Shown piece by piece: positions 13,051-25,700 of a stretch of DNA of 64,000 nt. The notes below the pieces were generated by a model, which did no database searches, had not been told where the DNA came from, and saw nothing but the letters and a program-made list of their open reading frames with translations. Location of the stretch: assembly GCA_001584585.1 (NCBI GenBank), contig LSYV01000018.1:1140301-1204300 (forward strand), read 5' to 3'. Made by a program: the position numbers and the translations under genes. Origin of the DNA: Gonium pectorale (lineage: Eukaryota > Chlorophyta > Chlorophyceae > Chlamydomonadales > Volvocaceae). The first letter of the stretch is position 1; the number at the start of each line of letters is the position of its first letter.

Positions 13051-14677
13051 TTTGCTGGCTCTCGGGGCAGGGGTAGATACGAAAGAACGCGTTCAGATTC
13101 AGTACCGGTACGTGAGTGTGCATGCCGAGTAATGGACAGGCAAGTGGAGGCTCGCGTCTGGGGATATCTCCCTGACACGGCCCAGGGATCCCCAAATGCG
13201 AACAGAGCGCTGCAGTCCCAGAGCGGCAGCGGCGCGCTGTCTAGAATAGTAGATAACGTGATATCAGGTACGTGCGCGATGACAAGGTTGGCGGTGGGAT
13301 CCGGCGGCACTGTTGCTGCGATGCGCCGCTCTGCCTGTTCGACTGCGTATAGCGCCCAGCAATGGGCGTGTGTGCGTCGCAAGGGCCGGTAAGTCGGGAG
13401 GGGCTTACCGTCGCGGACACAGGCTCTCGGGCCTGGGGCTACATCTGCGCTGCATTTCATCTAGAGCTTTTACGGGTTGCTATCCGGGCCAACTCATGTG
13501 TTGCTGTCGTGCCAGCCAAGCTGTCATTGTTAGGGGCCGTGCATCGGAGGCGCTGCGCCCATGGCCTGTCACGCATGCTCGCCGAGGCACCTCGCTCGGG
13601 ACATAGACAAGGGCCCCTTCGACGCAGTGAAGGAAAGGGTCTCCGTTTGGTTCACCATGCCACCTGCAACCAACTAAGTATCTGTTACTAGCCTCGGTCA
13701 TGGCTGGCCATCGCCACGCCCAACACACACGTGCCCCGACTACAAAGCCCTGTAACCAAAGTCCCAACACAGTCCTGCAACAGTCGCACGAACATGGGGA
13801 CAGCCGCCACACGAGGAGTGCAAGTGTTCTTGACCCAGCCCTATCCCCAGAAATGCGGCACATGAAGAAAATGAAACAGGGGACGGTGCGCCCCCACCGG
13901 GACCCCAAGGCCTTGCCGCAAGCTCACTACGCAGGGCAAAGAAACAGCTCCTGACGCTTTTCGTCTACCTAACGCCGTACGCCAGAGGCACCAAATCGCG
14001 CCAGCCAGCTTGTGCAGGGGTAGCAGGCATTCAGATTTCCGCTGTCCCTTCGCGTCACCTTTGTGAAAAACATCTCGAGTCCACACAGCGTCTGCCAGAA
14101 CATAGCCCACCAACGTCTTATGCCCACCGCTACATAGCCCCATATTTGGCGGCAGGATTAGACATCCACATCACACCCAGTGAGGCCCTTGGACATACAT
14201 TTGTACTATGCAGCTTAACCATCAGCTTGCGTGCTACGCTTTGTCGCCGTCTTCTTATGGCTAATTATATCGGTACTGAGAATCTAAGAGATACAATGAA
14301 GGCCGATGGGTTCGGCTAAGACGTCGTTCGTCACCAAATCCCAGACCAGTAAGAGTGGAATCCACGAACTCATATACTCCCGCTGCCAGCCTCTGCAGAG
14401 CCTAGCCGAGCAGCCCGCCTAGCCTCCACTGCAATTGCAAATCGATTCCAACACTTCACGCACCCTCACGCGTATGCACGCAGCCGTAACTATGCCCGAT
14501 CAATGCGATCATTAAGCGCATTAGCATGTTGTTAAGCCTGGGCTCGCTCCAGTTCCGGATGCAACATTCTCACCTCCACTTGAAAAAGCCCCCGGAGCTC
14601 CCTCCTCCTGCTCCTCCTTCTCATGCGCATTGCACGCACGCACGACCCACGGGTCGCAGAACGCCGGTGGGCCACCG
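13051..14677. other. convergent intergenic region between aminopeptidase and ABHD18-like gene
   Basis: No supported gene. The left half is the aminopeptidase 3' UTR, with TGTAA at 13751. The right half should be the 3' UTR of the minus-strand hydrolase. I found no minus-strand TGTAA close to its stop. A GACCCACGGGTC near-palindrome lies at 14644-14655. Short open frames here lack splice or family support. Confidence 0.6.
13751..13755 (+). promoter_or_regulatory. TGTAA polyadenylation signal of the aminopeptidase gene
   Basis: First plus-strand TGTAA after the TAG at 13048-13050, implying a 3' UTR of roughly 0.7 kb. Confidence 0.55.
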
Positions 14678-17600
14678 CTACCGCGGCGGCGGCGGCCTAG
14701 CTACGCGCGTGAGCGAGTCGCGGATGGCCTGCCTGAACGCGTCCTGGTGCATGAGGAAGGCGCTGACGTGCCCCCCCGACACCATGCGCAGTTCGCTCCC
14801 AGGCCAGTACTCGTGCAGCTGCCGTACGCTCTCACCTGACACGTAGGCGTCGTCGCGGGCGGCCACGATGACGGCGGCGTCCGCGCGGCGCGGCCTGGCG
14901 GAAGAAACCGGCCGGCAGGGCAAACCACACCGCCTAGTCAAGAATCAGAATCAGAACTTGAGGGCATGGACATACACGGCGAGAGCCAAAGACGTGGAGG
15001 GTCATACAGAAACATGCCGTTCCAAGTACAGGGCGCGCAATCACGCTCGCACGATCAACGAAAAGCATCAGCGATGGCTCACCGCGGGTATCGGGTGATG
15101 TCCGTGTATGTCTCCAGCACGCGCTTCAGCCGCATCACAGTGTCTGGGTTGTCCATCCGCCGGTCGCCCGCCCGCAGCTGCTTCACTGCGCGGCCCAAGT
15201 CGCCCAACAGCCGCCTGCCCATGACCGACCCCGCGCCCGCATCGGCCTCTCTGCCGCCGCCGTCAGGGCTCCCCGCCGGGTCAGCCACCGGTGAGGCGCT
15301 GGCCGCGTGACCGTGCGGAACGGGGCGTTGTGGTGGGAAGGGTGTGTCGGGCCCGTGGGGTGGTGGGTGCGACCGGCCGACCCGTGGGTCACGGCCGGTC
15401 GTCGACTGACAGCTGCCACGCTGCTGTTGCTGCTGCTGCTCCAATCCCGCGTCGCCGTGCGCGGCCGGGATACCCGAGAAAGGCACGCCCGCCTCGCCAT
15501 CCGCTGCAACGGCGCCTTTAGCTCCAGCGCCGGGTGCCCGCCGTCCGAGTCTCTCCTGGCCCTGTTGCGCCTGCTTCCCCCGCTCCTCGGCTCGCCGCAG
15601 GCCCGCCACCCGCAGAGCCGTCTCCGCCAGGGCGCCGTAGACGTCCATAATGCTCAGGTTTGGCAGGCTGCGCAGCACGCCTGTAGCCCCGCCGGCAACG
15701 CCCGCAGCTACTTTGGCAGGTGCTGAGGCGCACGAGGACGCCTCCCCGGCGGCACTCGCGGCAGCGCCCGTAGCGCCCGCCCCCGAGCTACCTCCGCCTC
15801 CGCCTGCGGCTGCCTCCGCCATATGCCGCTTCTCCCCTGCCGCCTCCAGGTCCGCCAGCGCGTACGTGGCCTCCCGCATCAGCGCAACCGACTCCCGGGC
15901 GCCAGGCAGCTCCAGCGTGACCGCGCGGCCAGCCGACATAACCACCTGTCGGGCGGAGGGCCATGGCAGGAGGCCACATAGGCGCACACAGGGGCGGCCA
16001 CATAAAAGATCATAACCAGATGGAGCCGGCCGACCGTGAACTTGCAAGGAGGTAGCAGGCAGGCGTAGAGCGAGGATTCGATATGAAGGGCAGAGAATAG
16101 CATGAGGCCATGCGACGTTTCGGCACGGAGCCTTGGTGGCTCGCACACACCTGCGTGATGCGGTTGTTGTTCTCATCCACCTCCTTAAGGAGCGGCTCCC
16201 ATGCCATGACGGCCTGGGCGGTAGCGGGCGGAAAGGCGGGCAGAAAGGGCTTTGGAGATCTACAGGAGAGACCTTGGGGTGCGTGGATAAGCGGGAGCTT
16301 GGAGACGGCACGAGGCGGCTGGAGGAGTTGCTGGGTGCGCTACAATGCGTTTCGTTCGGTGCCATGGCAGCCCGGGAGGTCGGTGGGTGGGCTGGGGAGC
16401 TGGGTTATAGGCGCTTGGAAGATCAGCAGGGGCGTGGAGGGCGGGCGGATGGGCCAGGCGAACGTGTGTGTGCATAGCCACTCACGAAGAGCTCACGACG
16501 CGCGCGCGTGGCTGTTTGCGGAGCGAGCAGACCGTTCCACGTGAGCTAAAGCCCAAGGCCCACAGCACAGCATGCACCGGCCATTTCGGCCCTGAGACGG
16601 TTGACTGGGCCCGCCGGACCACCCCACGAAGTCATACCATACGTCCACAGCCTTGCTTCAAGTTAAGCACTGTGAGCTGACGCAGCACAGTGCTTCTCCC
16701 GTCCTGGCATACATACTGGCTGCCAAGGCCCCCTCACCCGCATGGCCCCGTCGCAGTAGGCCACGGCAGCCGAGCGGGGCGCCAGCAGCGGCGTGACGGC
16801 CACGTCCCCCGGGTACAGCCCTGCCGTCATGCTGGCGTGCACCCCGCCCATGGACAGTCCGCACATGCCTGCGGGCGGGCCAGGAGGGGGGGCGCCGAGG
16901 GGCAGACGGTGCAGAGGGCGCAGAGCAGGGGACGGGCTGAGGACACGAGGAGCACGAGATGCAGCACAGATGGAGGTGGGCATTGGGAGACCGATGTCTG
17001 CATGTCGGAGGATCACCGATGTGTGCAGCAGGGTTATCGCGTGGCAGCAGAAGGGGCTTGCCCCGCACCCCGGCTGCCGTCAAGCCCAGCCCAGCATCAG
17101 CCACCCGGAAGCATGACGCCTCACCCAGACCGCAGGACGCCGGGTCAAGCCACACCACACGCCACGCAAGACCCAATCACATCACCCCCTCCGCACTCTC
17201 GGCGCCCCGCCATGTGCTCGCAGCCACCCACCCACCCAGCGGCCCGAAGCCCTGCTCCCGCAGCCAGTGCAGCAGGCTAATGGACTCGGCGATGGTGGCC
17301 CAGCCCAGCGTCAGCAGGTCAGATACGCGCAGCAGCTTGGAGCCGCGCTGCGCGGACGGACGGCGTGCGCCATAGAAGGGGCTCTCCAGTACCATCGTGC
17401 AGACGTTCTGATGGCGGCGGCGGCGGGAGGGGAACCAGGGGTCGGAAGGGGAGAGGAGGAGGCAGGGTGGCGCGGGGCGTGGCCGACGGGCACGACCAAA
17501 AAGCATCCGGGGCAGCAACACGAAGAGGAGGGAATCGTGGTGGCACTTGCAGCGGAGCATAGGGCATGATACCGTACGGAGCGCGAGTCTACGTGCGGTG

Positions 17601-18473
17601 ACCCAGTGCTGCAACTCCGGCGCTGCGCCTAGCAGCAAACTCACGTCCTTCAGAAGAGGAGCGCCCAGACGCAGCCGCCTCCCGAATGTTTGGTCGCCCG
17701 TGGCGGCCAGGTGCACCACCGCGCCGGGACCGTCCACGCCGCCCTGTGCCGAGGCACCCTGCCCACGCAGGCTGCCGGACTTCGCCGCGTCGTCCCGCTG
17801 CTGTAAAGGCTCAAAGTCGCGCAGACTGGACGGCATGAGCAGCTGCACGCGGCCGGTGCGGCTCTCGGGGGGCAGGGCGTCATACACGCGCTGCAGGCAG
17901 GGCGTCCTGCGCGCCCGGGAGGTGTAGTTGACGGTGACAAGGCAGAGGCCGGGTGCGCTCGAAACTCGAGGGCTCGCCACATATACACCCACATCGACAG
18001 AGAAGACGAGGGGAAGGTGAAAACCCCTTGGGGGCTAACGCCGTGGACAGATGGACAACATTCGTTCTTACGCACCTGAAGGTCCCCTCGTACAGCACGT
18101 ATTCCGTGCCATCCCGTGCGCCCCTCTCGACTAGCCGCCAAGAGAGCTGCGGTGATGTTTGGTGTCATGGTTTGATTGGGCGCCTTTCGCAGGGCGGGCT
18201 GGGCAGGAGGGGGTCTCGTACCTTGATGCTGGACGGGTCGGTTTGGGTGAGGTGCAGGAGGTCTTCCTCGTATTTTACGACGCCAAGATTGCCCCATCCA
18301 GCTGGGAAGAAGGGCCCGTTGATGGCGCCAATGCGAGCGTAAAAGTGGTCCAAGGGCACCGCAGCTTGAGTCAAGGTTTGCGTCGTGAGCGTTGCAAGGA
18401 CGTTCTGCAAATCGAGCCTGCCACTGCTAGAAGATACCGCACGGAACAGCGCGTCTACATAGCGCGTCGACAT
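14678..18473 (-). CDS. ABHD18-like alpha/beta hydrolase (DUF2048)
   Basis: Eight in-phase exons on the minus strand: 18473-18222, 18146-18076, 17906-17645, 17407-17236, 16868-16738, 16213-16151, 15945-15083, 14894-14678; 676 residues. The order of conserved blocks is that of ABHD18: WGNLGVVKYEED, EGTFRTPC, the ESPFYGARRP block, ESISLLHWLREQGFGPLG, the nucleophile elbow GLSMGG (S258), then VIVAARDDAYVSGESVRQL (acid at D619 or D620) and SGGHVSAF (H647). The catalytic triad is therefore complete. ABHD18 proteins are about 400 residues; the extra length is in exon 7, a long Ala/Gly/Pro-rich segment with a six-glutamine run between the nucleophile and the acid. ABHD18 of animals has been linked to mitochondrial lipid metabolism; the role here is inferred only from family. 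I see no strong signal peptide. Confidence 0.9.
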
Positions 18474-18850
18474 GTTTTCGTGCTTGCGCTGTGATGCAAT
18501 TATGATAGCTAACGCGCATCGGTCGATCAGGGATTTACAGTCAAGGCATTGTGCAGATAGGAAATGAATGCTCGATACGTAGCCGTTATGTGCCACGTAA
18601 GCGCTCCTCGCCGTGCCATCGGTACATCCGTACAACCGTACGTGCCTCTGCCACACCGTCTTCTGATACCGCCTTGATTCTGCTCACAGTAAACTGTATC
18701 ACATCAGCCCCTGTGTGATGTGCGCTTTGGACTCGCGACTTGTGCCCTGTTTCTGTTTCCTTCTTTTCTGTGCCCGCACGCCCCTCTGGTCCCTCGGGTT
18801 TGGATGGCACGGACGTCGTCTCATTGCCTTACCCGCCTTGCGTTGTACCA

Positions 18851-18938
18851 GCACGCCCACCCTGTTGGAAGCGTTGCGCCTTCGGGTTTGTATGACCCAG
18901 GGGAGACTGGTATGATCGTACAGACGGGCTCCCTGCAG
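18851..18938 (+). repeat. dispersed repeat, copy A
   Basis: Similar to 38963-39038: both share GCGCCTTCGGG, TGTATGACC and GGGCTCCCT in the same order, followed by CTGCAG. The other copy lies in an intron of the GATA-like gene. Confidence 0.7.
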
Positions 18939-19478
18939 TTTTCACCCCCTAGCCCCTACCTGAAAAAAAGAAGTACCTACCTGACAGCCTAGTCCTGAAG
19001 GCCTAGTGGAGAAGCTCGAGCCAACTTTAAGATTACATAGTAATCCTTTGCGCCCAAAAAATGAACTTTGCCAGTTCAAACAGGCCACGGACCCCGCTCT
19101 GATGGGAACTGTCTGTACCGCATGACGCCGCCGCCATAGTGCCGTGCATAGTTCCGCCGCGATAGTGTCGTCCTGCCGAGGCCTGCATCACGCCGCCCTG
19201 CGGACCGGCGTCCCCGGGTCTTGGTAACCGCTGGCCGCCGGTGGACTGGTAATTCTGCCGAACTGCCGGGTCTTCCGTCTCCATGTATCACCAGGTAACC
19301 AGCGGCTGCCTCGAACCTTGAGAGCTCGTCTATCCAGCCCCTCCCGCACGCCCAGGTCAATCTCGCACGCTTTGCATGCCCTAACTGCCCCTGATCCTGC
19401 CCTCTACCAGCACATCCGCCCAGCTCGAATACCCGCATGGTTCAATCAGCAGGAGACTAACTACTGACATAACACCGG

Positions 19479-19542
19479 GCCTTCAGCTGCAACCCGCCTG
19501 GCATCGTGCCTTCAGCCGTGCCTTCAACTGCACCCCGCCTGG
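19479..19542 (+). repeat. imperfect direct duplication (about 23 bp)
   Basis: Two copies of a unit beginning GCCTTCA and ending CCCGCCTGG (19479-19502 and 19520-19542), with an extra partial GTGCCTTCAG between them. Confidence 0.7.
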
Positions 19543-19702
19543 GTTTGACATGATGTACGACAGACATTATTATGAGACGCCTTCAAAGATTATATGATAG
19601 GTTATGGCATACACCTCAAAACACAACCGTTTGTGTGATTTGTAACGTAGCACCTGATGCGAAGCCGGTCATGACAGTTCCTAGCTCAAGTTGATCATCA
19701 CT

Positions 19703-22700
19703 ATGAAGGGATTTATGTCCCAGCTCGCCTCTGGGGCAGTTGGAAAAAAAATACAGGAGGACTTTGGGAACCTCGCGACGAAGGCGCAAGGAATAGCGAA
19801 GGAGCTGACGCAAGGACTGCCCGCAAAGGGGACAGGAGCTGGCGGTAAGTTGTGTCGCCGGACACAACTACAGCCCAGGATCGAGGGCCCCAACGGGCCC
19901 GACTGCTCACACCGATACTCCACTACGGCAATTCTAACCTCCTGGACTTCTTGGGTTCGGGCAACTGTGACGAGCTGCAACACATTGGGACACGATGGCG
20001 CGCAGGTGCTGACAACTCAGCAGCAAGAGGTGCTCAGGCAGCTACAGTGCGACCCAAACCGCTGGCTCCGGGCGGATCGCTGCCACCAGAGCCGCAGCTC
20101 TCACTACAGGTCCGTTCGGGGCAGGGGAAGTCTGAGGCCGGACTGTCGACGCACACGACAGTGGCGTGACAGTGCCGCACCCTTGGCCCTGGCACCACAG
20201 AGGTATAGTGCCTCACTTGAACTCCCCCATGTACCCAATTGTGTTGTATCCCGTAAAGCGGTGACCCGGCTGCTCAACCCCGTGGGCTCTCATTTGCAGG
20301 AACCATATGGTGCGGACGAAGAGGGGCCCCTGCTGCGGCAGCAGGTGGTTCAGCTCCAGGTACGGCGGGTATCGGGCAATGCTTGGGGTGGAAACACCCT
20401 GAACGGGCTGCATTGAGAGCCAACGCCGGTTTCTTGCATGGGCCATGTCATGCATATCGGTTATCCATGCACATGCGCACACCCCTGCCCTGTAGATCAA
20501 GAACGGCATGTTGCAGTCGGAGCTGGACGAGGCGCGTAGCTTCATGGAGGAGGCTGCGCGGCTTCGGGGTCTCGTCAGTGACCTGGAGACCAAGCTCCTG
20601 TTTGCCTTGAAGGGCAAGGAGGCAATGGAGCCGCTGCTGCCGAAGGTACGATGTCTAGCAGGCCGTATGAAGCACCTGGGTCGTGACAGCATCGGGGCAG
20701 GATGGCTGTGGCACCAGGGTGCATGAAGCTGCTGTACCCGTGCTTTAGCTGCTTAGTTGTGCGCGCTTTGCCCATTTGACTGAGTACAGTCAGCGTGCTG
20801 GCAAGATGACGGCAGCGTTATGTGACGTCGTTTAAATCGTGTTTGTGAGCTCCATCCCATGACTGACCATGAACAGGTAATCCAGGAGCAGCAGAAGCGG
20901 ATCGACGAGTTGACGGTGGCGCTAGCGGAGACGGCCAGCCTGCGCTCCGACAACGCGCGGCTACGCTGCAAGGTGGAGGACCTCATGACCAGCATGGCCA
21001 CCTCGGCGCGACACATGGAGGCCACCCACAACGAGCATATGCGCGTGCTGCAGCAGCAGCTAGCGGCAGCGCAGCAGCAGGCGCGGCGGCTGCACGAGGG
21101 CGCCGCGGCTACCGATGTCTCGGACGCGGCGGGTGACGGGGAGGCCGCCTCGCTGCGGGAGCAGTTGCAGCACGCCAGGGACGTGATCAAGGAGCTGGAG
21201 GAGGAGGCGGAGGAGCTGCGGGGCCAAGTTGTCGCTGCGCGTGCCGCAAGCAGCGGAGGTGCCCGTGCTGCCGCCGCCGGTCCCAGCGTCGAGGCGCTGG
21301 AGTGGCGCGTTGCGGAGCTGGAGGAACAGCTAGAAGAGGCTCACGACAAGCTAAAGGCCGCAGAGCGGAAGCTAACGGCGCCGTCGCCCTCGCGTGCGGC
21401 GTCCACAGCGGGGACACCCTCGGCTGCCGCGACGGCAGGCGACGCGTTGACGGTGGCGGCGCTCGAGGCGCAGGTGGAGCAGCTGCGCCGTGAGTTGGAG
21501 GGGGAGCGGCGTCGCGTGCCCGAGGTGGCAGCAGTCGCGGCTGCGGAGGCTGTGCGCGAGGGCGAGGCCGCGGTCCGCGAGCTGCAGAAGCGGCTCGAGA
21601 TCCTCAGCGCGGAGGGCCGCTCAGCGGCTGCGGCACGAGACGCTGCACAGCAGCGTGCCGCGGAGCTTGCTACCCAGCTGGAGACGCTGCGTGCAGAGCA
21701 TCAGAAGGCGCTTGCTAGCGCTGAGGCAGCGGCGGCCGCAGGGTCGTCTGAGGCCGCCCTTGCGGCTGTACAGTCTCAGCTGGATGCAGCTGTCACCCGT
21801 GGCGCGGCACTGGAGCAGGACCTGGCGGCGGCGGCCCAGCGCGCTTTGGAGCTAGAGCAACAGCTTGCGGAAGCAAACGCTAAGGAAGCTCAGGCAGCAA
21901 CTGCAGCGCCAGGGCCTTTGGAGGATGCGCTGGCGGCTCTGCAATCCCGGCTGGATGCCGCCGAAGCCCGCAACGCGGCCCTTGAACAGGGTGTGGAAGC
22001 GGCGGTCCAGCGCGCTGCGGAGCTGGAGCAGCAGCTCGCTGCGGCAAACGCAAGGACCGCAGAGGCTGAGGCTGCGGCGGAGGCGGCGCGCGGCAGTGAG
22101 GCTGCAGCCAGGGCCGAGGCGACGGAGGCGCGGGCCCGCGCTGATGCGAAGGTCAAAGAGCTGGCTGAGGCCCAGCGGGCGGCCGCGGCTGCGGAGCAGC
22201 GGGCCGGGGAGGTGGCAGCCGACTTGATCGTAACCCGGCGGAAGCTGGAGGGCGCAACAGAGCGAATCGTGCTCTATACAGGTACAGCGTCTCGCGCCGC
22301 GTTCACTACTTCGCGAGAAAGCCTACACTCATAGTCATTCATAGACATGCTGTTGTCTACCCATCCATGGCGAATTGTGCACCTATTGTTTTCATGCCAC
22401 TTGAGCAGACCGCCAGTGGTGCCGCTCATGTATGTCATTCTGACTGGTATATCATGTGCCATACATGTGTTCCTTCCTATGCAAGAGCGGGAGCATGAGG
22501 CCGAGACGATCGTGGCCAATTACAGTGCCATGGAGGAGCGCTATCACGAAGCGCAGGAGGCGGCGGCAGCGGCGAAGGAGGAGGCTGCGACGGCGAAGGA
22601 GGAGGTGGCGACGCTTCAGCAGCAGCTGGCGGCAGCCCAAATGGAGGCGCAACGCAGCCAGGAGCAGGTAAGTTCTGGAGGCGACGCCCAAGGCGTGGAC

Positions 22701-25700
22701 GAAAGGATGCATCGCCTGGTACAGAGCTACGAAGTCGTCGAGTGTGTAACGGCCCGAAGAAGTGCCGCGTGTTCAGGAGTTGTCGTATGCCGTACGGCTT
22801 GCATGAGCAGAACCTAAGCGCGGCCAGGCACGCTGCATGTGCACATGCACATCATTGGTCGCATCCATCCTACATCACATTGTCCTGCGCATCCAATGCG
22901 TGTCCGCCCCGTGCTATGCCGCCCAGGCAGAGCTGGCGCGCAGCTCGGTGGCCAAACTGCGCAGCCGTATGGACAAGCTGAGCGAACGCAAGGTGGAATT
23001 GGAGGCGCAGAATGAGGAGCTGCAAGGGCAGGTGCGGGCTTGAAGGCTTAGTCTCCTGCTTGTTGTGGGCACTCCCTTTCTCAGACCTATTACCGCTCTC
23101 CCGCGTTGTCACGTCGAGCCTGTGCCCGTTACCCCACTTAAGTACGGGTAGCCGTGCGTTGACAACTGCGCTTTACCGCTGCCACAGCTTGCCTCGGTCA
23201 GGGCGGAGCTGGAGTCTTTGCAAGCTCTGGCGCCGGCAGCTCCCAAGGAGCAAGTCGTCGACTCTGCCGACAACCAGGCTGAGGCTGCGGCTCCTAAGCC
23301 CGCAACTGACACGGCAGCGCAGAAGGAGGTAGAGCAGCAAAAGCAGCTGTTGGCGACGCAGGCAGCGGAGCTGGAGGTCATGCAGCAGCGGCTTGACAAA
23401 TTGCGATCGGAGCTAGACGAGGAGCGCCGGGGCCTGGAGGAGCAGCGCAGCTCACTAGAGGCACAGGCGCGGCGGCAGCAGGAGGACAAGGAACGGCAGG
23501 AGCAGCTGGCCGCTGAACTGTTCTCAGAGCTGGCGGGACTAAAAGCGGTCATGGACACGAATGCCGCTGAGCTGCAGGAGAAAGATTCTGAGCTGCAGCA
23601 GCTGCGGTCCGAGTTGGAAGCGCTGCGGGCGGACGCCAGCAGCGGCGCGACGGACGAGGAGTCTCTGAAGCGCGGCCAGGCTGCGGCAGCGGACACAGAC
23701 GTCGTTGATGGCATCCGCTCCAAAGAAGCGGCAGTAGCTGCGGAGCCGGAGCGGCTAGTGGAGGCTTCAGAGTCCAAGGCGGCAGCGGGCGATGGCTGGG
23801 GCAATGACGATGAGGGCTGGGACGCTTGGGAGGACGGCGAGAAGCGGCCGGGGCCTGCACCGCCTGTTACGGAGTCGGAAGCGCCGCCTGCAGGACACGC
23901 GGCTCAGCCTGAGCACGCTGCTGTGCATGAAGGCAGCGCCATGCCAAGGGCTTCGGAAGCAGCAGGGAGCGCCGCCCTAGCGGCGGCCGAGGCCCGCTTG
24001 TCGGCGTATGCGTCGGAGCTTATGCTATTGCAGGGCACCATCCAGCAGCTACTCGGCTGCTGGACCGGGACGGCGGCCTTAGTGACGGCGCCGCTAGCAA
24101 ACGGCGACGAGCCGACGGCCAACGGCCGCGCCTCAGGCAGCACCGTCGCCGACGGCTCGGAGCCCGAGACGGCGGTCCTCGGCGGCACGGTTGTGGAGCT
24201 CCTTGGGCAGCTGCAGGCACACTTCACCGAAGCAGTTTCACTAAGGCAGCAGCTGCAAGAGACACGGGCGGAGGTGGAAACCTTGCGGGCCGCAGCGGCC
24301 GTGGGCAACGGCGTCCACGACCACCACGGCGACGGCGAGGAGGGCGAGCGCGCGGACTTGCAGCAGCGGATAGCGGAGATGGCGGAGGAGATGACCGCGC
24401 TTATGCAGGTACGATGTGGCGAGGAGACACATGGCGGAGTCGAGGACACGTGGCGACTACGACTGGCGGTTGACGCATACGGGACGGGTAGTGGAAGGAG
24501 GAAGGGGACGGGATGAGGTGCTGAGGCCTGTGATATGCGATTAGAAGCTTTGCTTACCAAAGTTCAGACCTCCTCACCTACGCCCAGCGGTGCGTACCTC
24601 ATGACTAAGTGTTTGCCCCGTGCTTCGTGACGCGTTTGTGACACGTCTCAACCAAACACCTGTTTTCACGCACCCACTTTCAGGATCTGGCCGCTGCGGA
24701 GCAGCGTGCGCAGGCTGCCGAGGCTGCGGCCGCCACAGCTGCCTCGTGGCGGCAACAGCTGGAAGCGCAGCTCCAGCGATCTGACGAGGCGGCTGCCGCT
24801 GCGGAGGACACGGCCCGCCACGCGAGCGAGGAGCTACACGCGGCGGAGGCAGCAGCAGCAGAGGCAGCGGAGCGGGCAGCCGAAGCAGCCAAACAGTTGG
24901 AGGAAAGCCGGGCGCAGCTAGCGGAGGTGCAGTCAGCACTGCAGGCAGCGGAGGAGGCAAAGACCGGCCTAATTACAGCTGCGGAGGCGGCTGCCGCAGA
25001 GACAACCGAACAGTTGGAGCGAATCCAGGCAGAGCTGGCAGAGGCGCGATCGGCATTAGCTGAGGCGGGCGCGGCAAAAGCGCGGGCCGAGGCAGCTGCG
25101 GCAGAGGCCCTTGCCGCGTCAGAAGCCGCGACTGCTGGCAGTGGGGCGCAGCTGGAGGAGCTGCAGGCGGCGCTGACGGCGGCAGAGGCCGGCAGGGCGG
25201 AGGCAGTTGCAGCGGCGGTGGCGGCGGAGGCTGCCCTGGCTGAGGCCCGGGCAGCCCTTGCGGCGGCCGAGGAACGGGCGGCGGAGGCGGTCACGGCCGT
25301 GGCTGCTGTGAATGCTAAGGCCCGCGAACTAGAAGCCCAGCTGGTAAATGCCAAGGAAGGTGCCGCCCCCGCAGCAGTTCCTTCTACATCCTCGACTATT
25401 TCGCCCGAGCATGTAGGGCTCATGCGCCAGATTGCGGCCGCTGCACAGTCGTTCTCACCCCTGTTCAGCGCCGTGAAGTCCTCCAACACCGGCCTCGGGG
25501 AGCTCTCCCGTAGCGTTGGCCAGCTGCAAGATCTGGTGGCGGCGCTGGATGCCGCAGTGGCTACGGCAGGCGCCGCCGCGGCGGTTACTGCGGCGGCTTC
25601 GCCAAAGGCGGCCACGGCGGCTCCGCCGACGTATGAGCAGTCGTTTTCCCTGCATGCCATCGGACCGGCAGCCGCTGCGTCGATCGCGGCATCCGTGCAG

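Larger units (their letters stand above)
18474..19702. other. divergent intergenic/promoter region between ABHD18-like and golgin genes
   Basis: About 1.2 kb between two divergent start codons, so it should contain both promoters. It holds one copy of a dispersed repeat (18851-18938) and an imperfect duplication (19479-19542). No exon could be supported. Confidence 0.6.
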
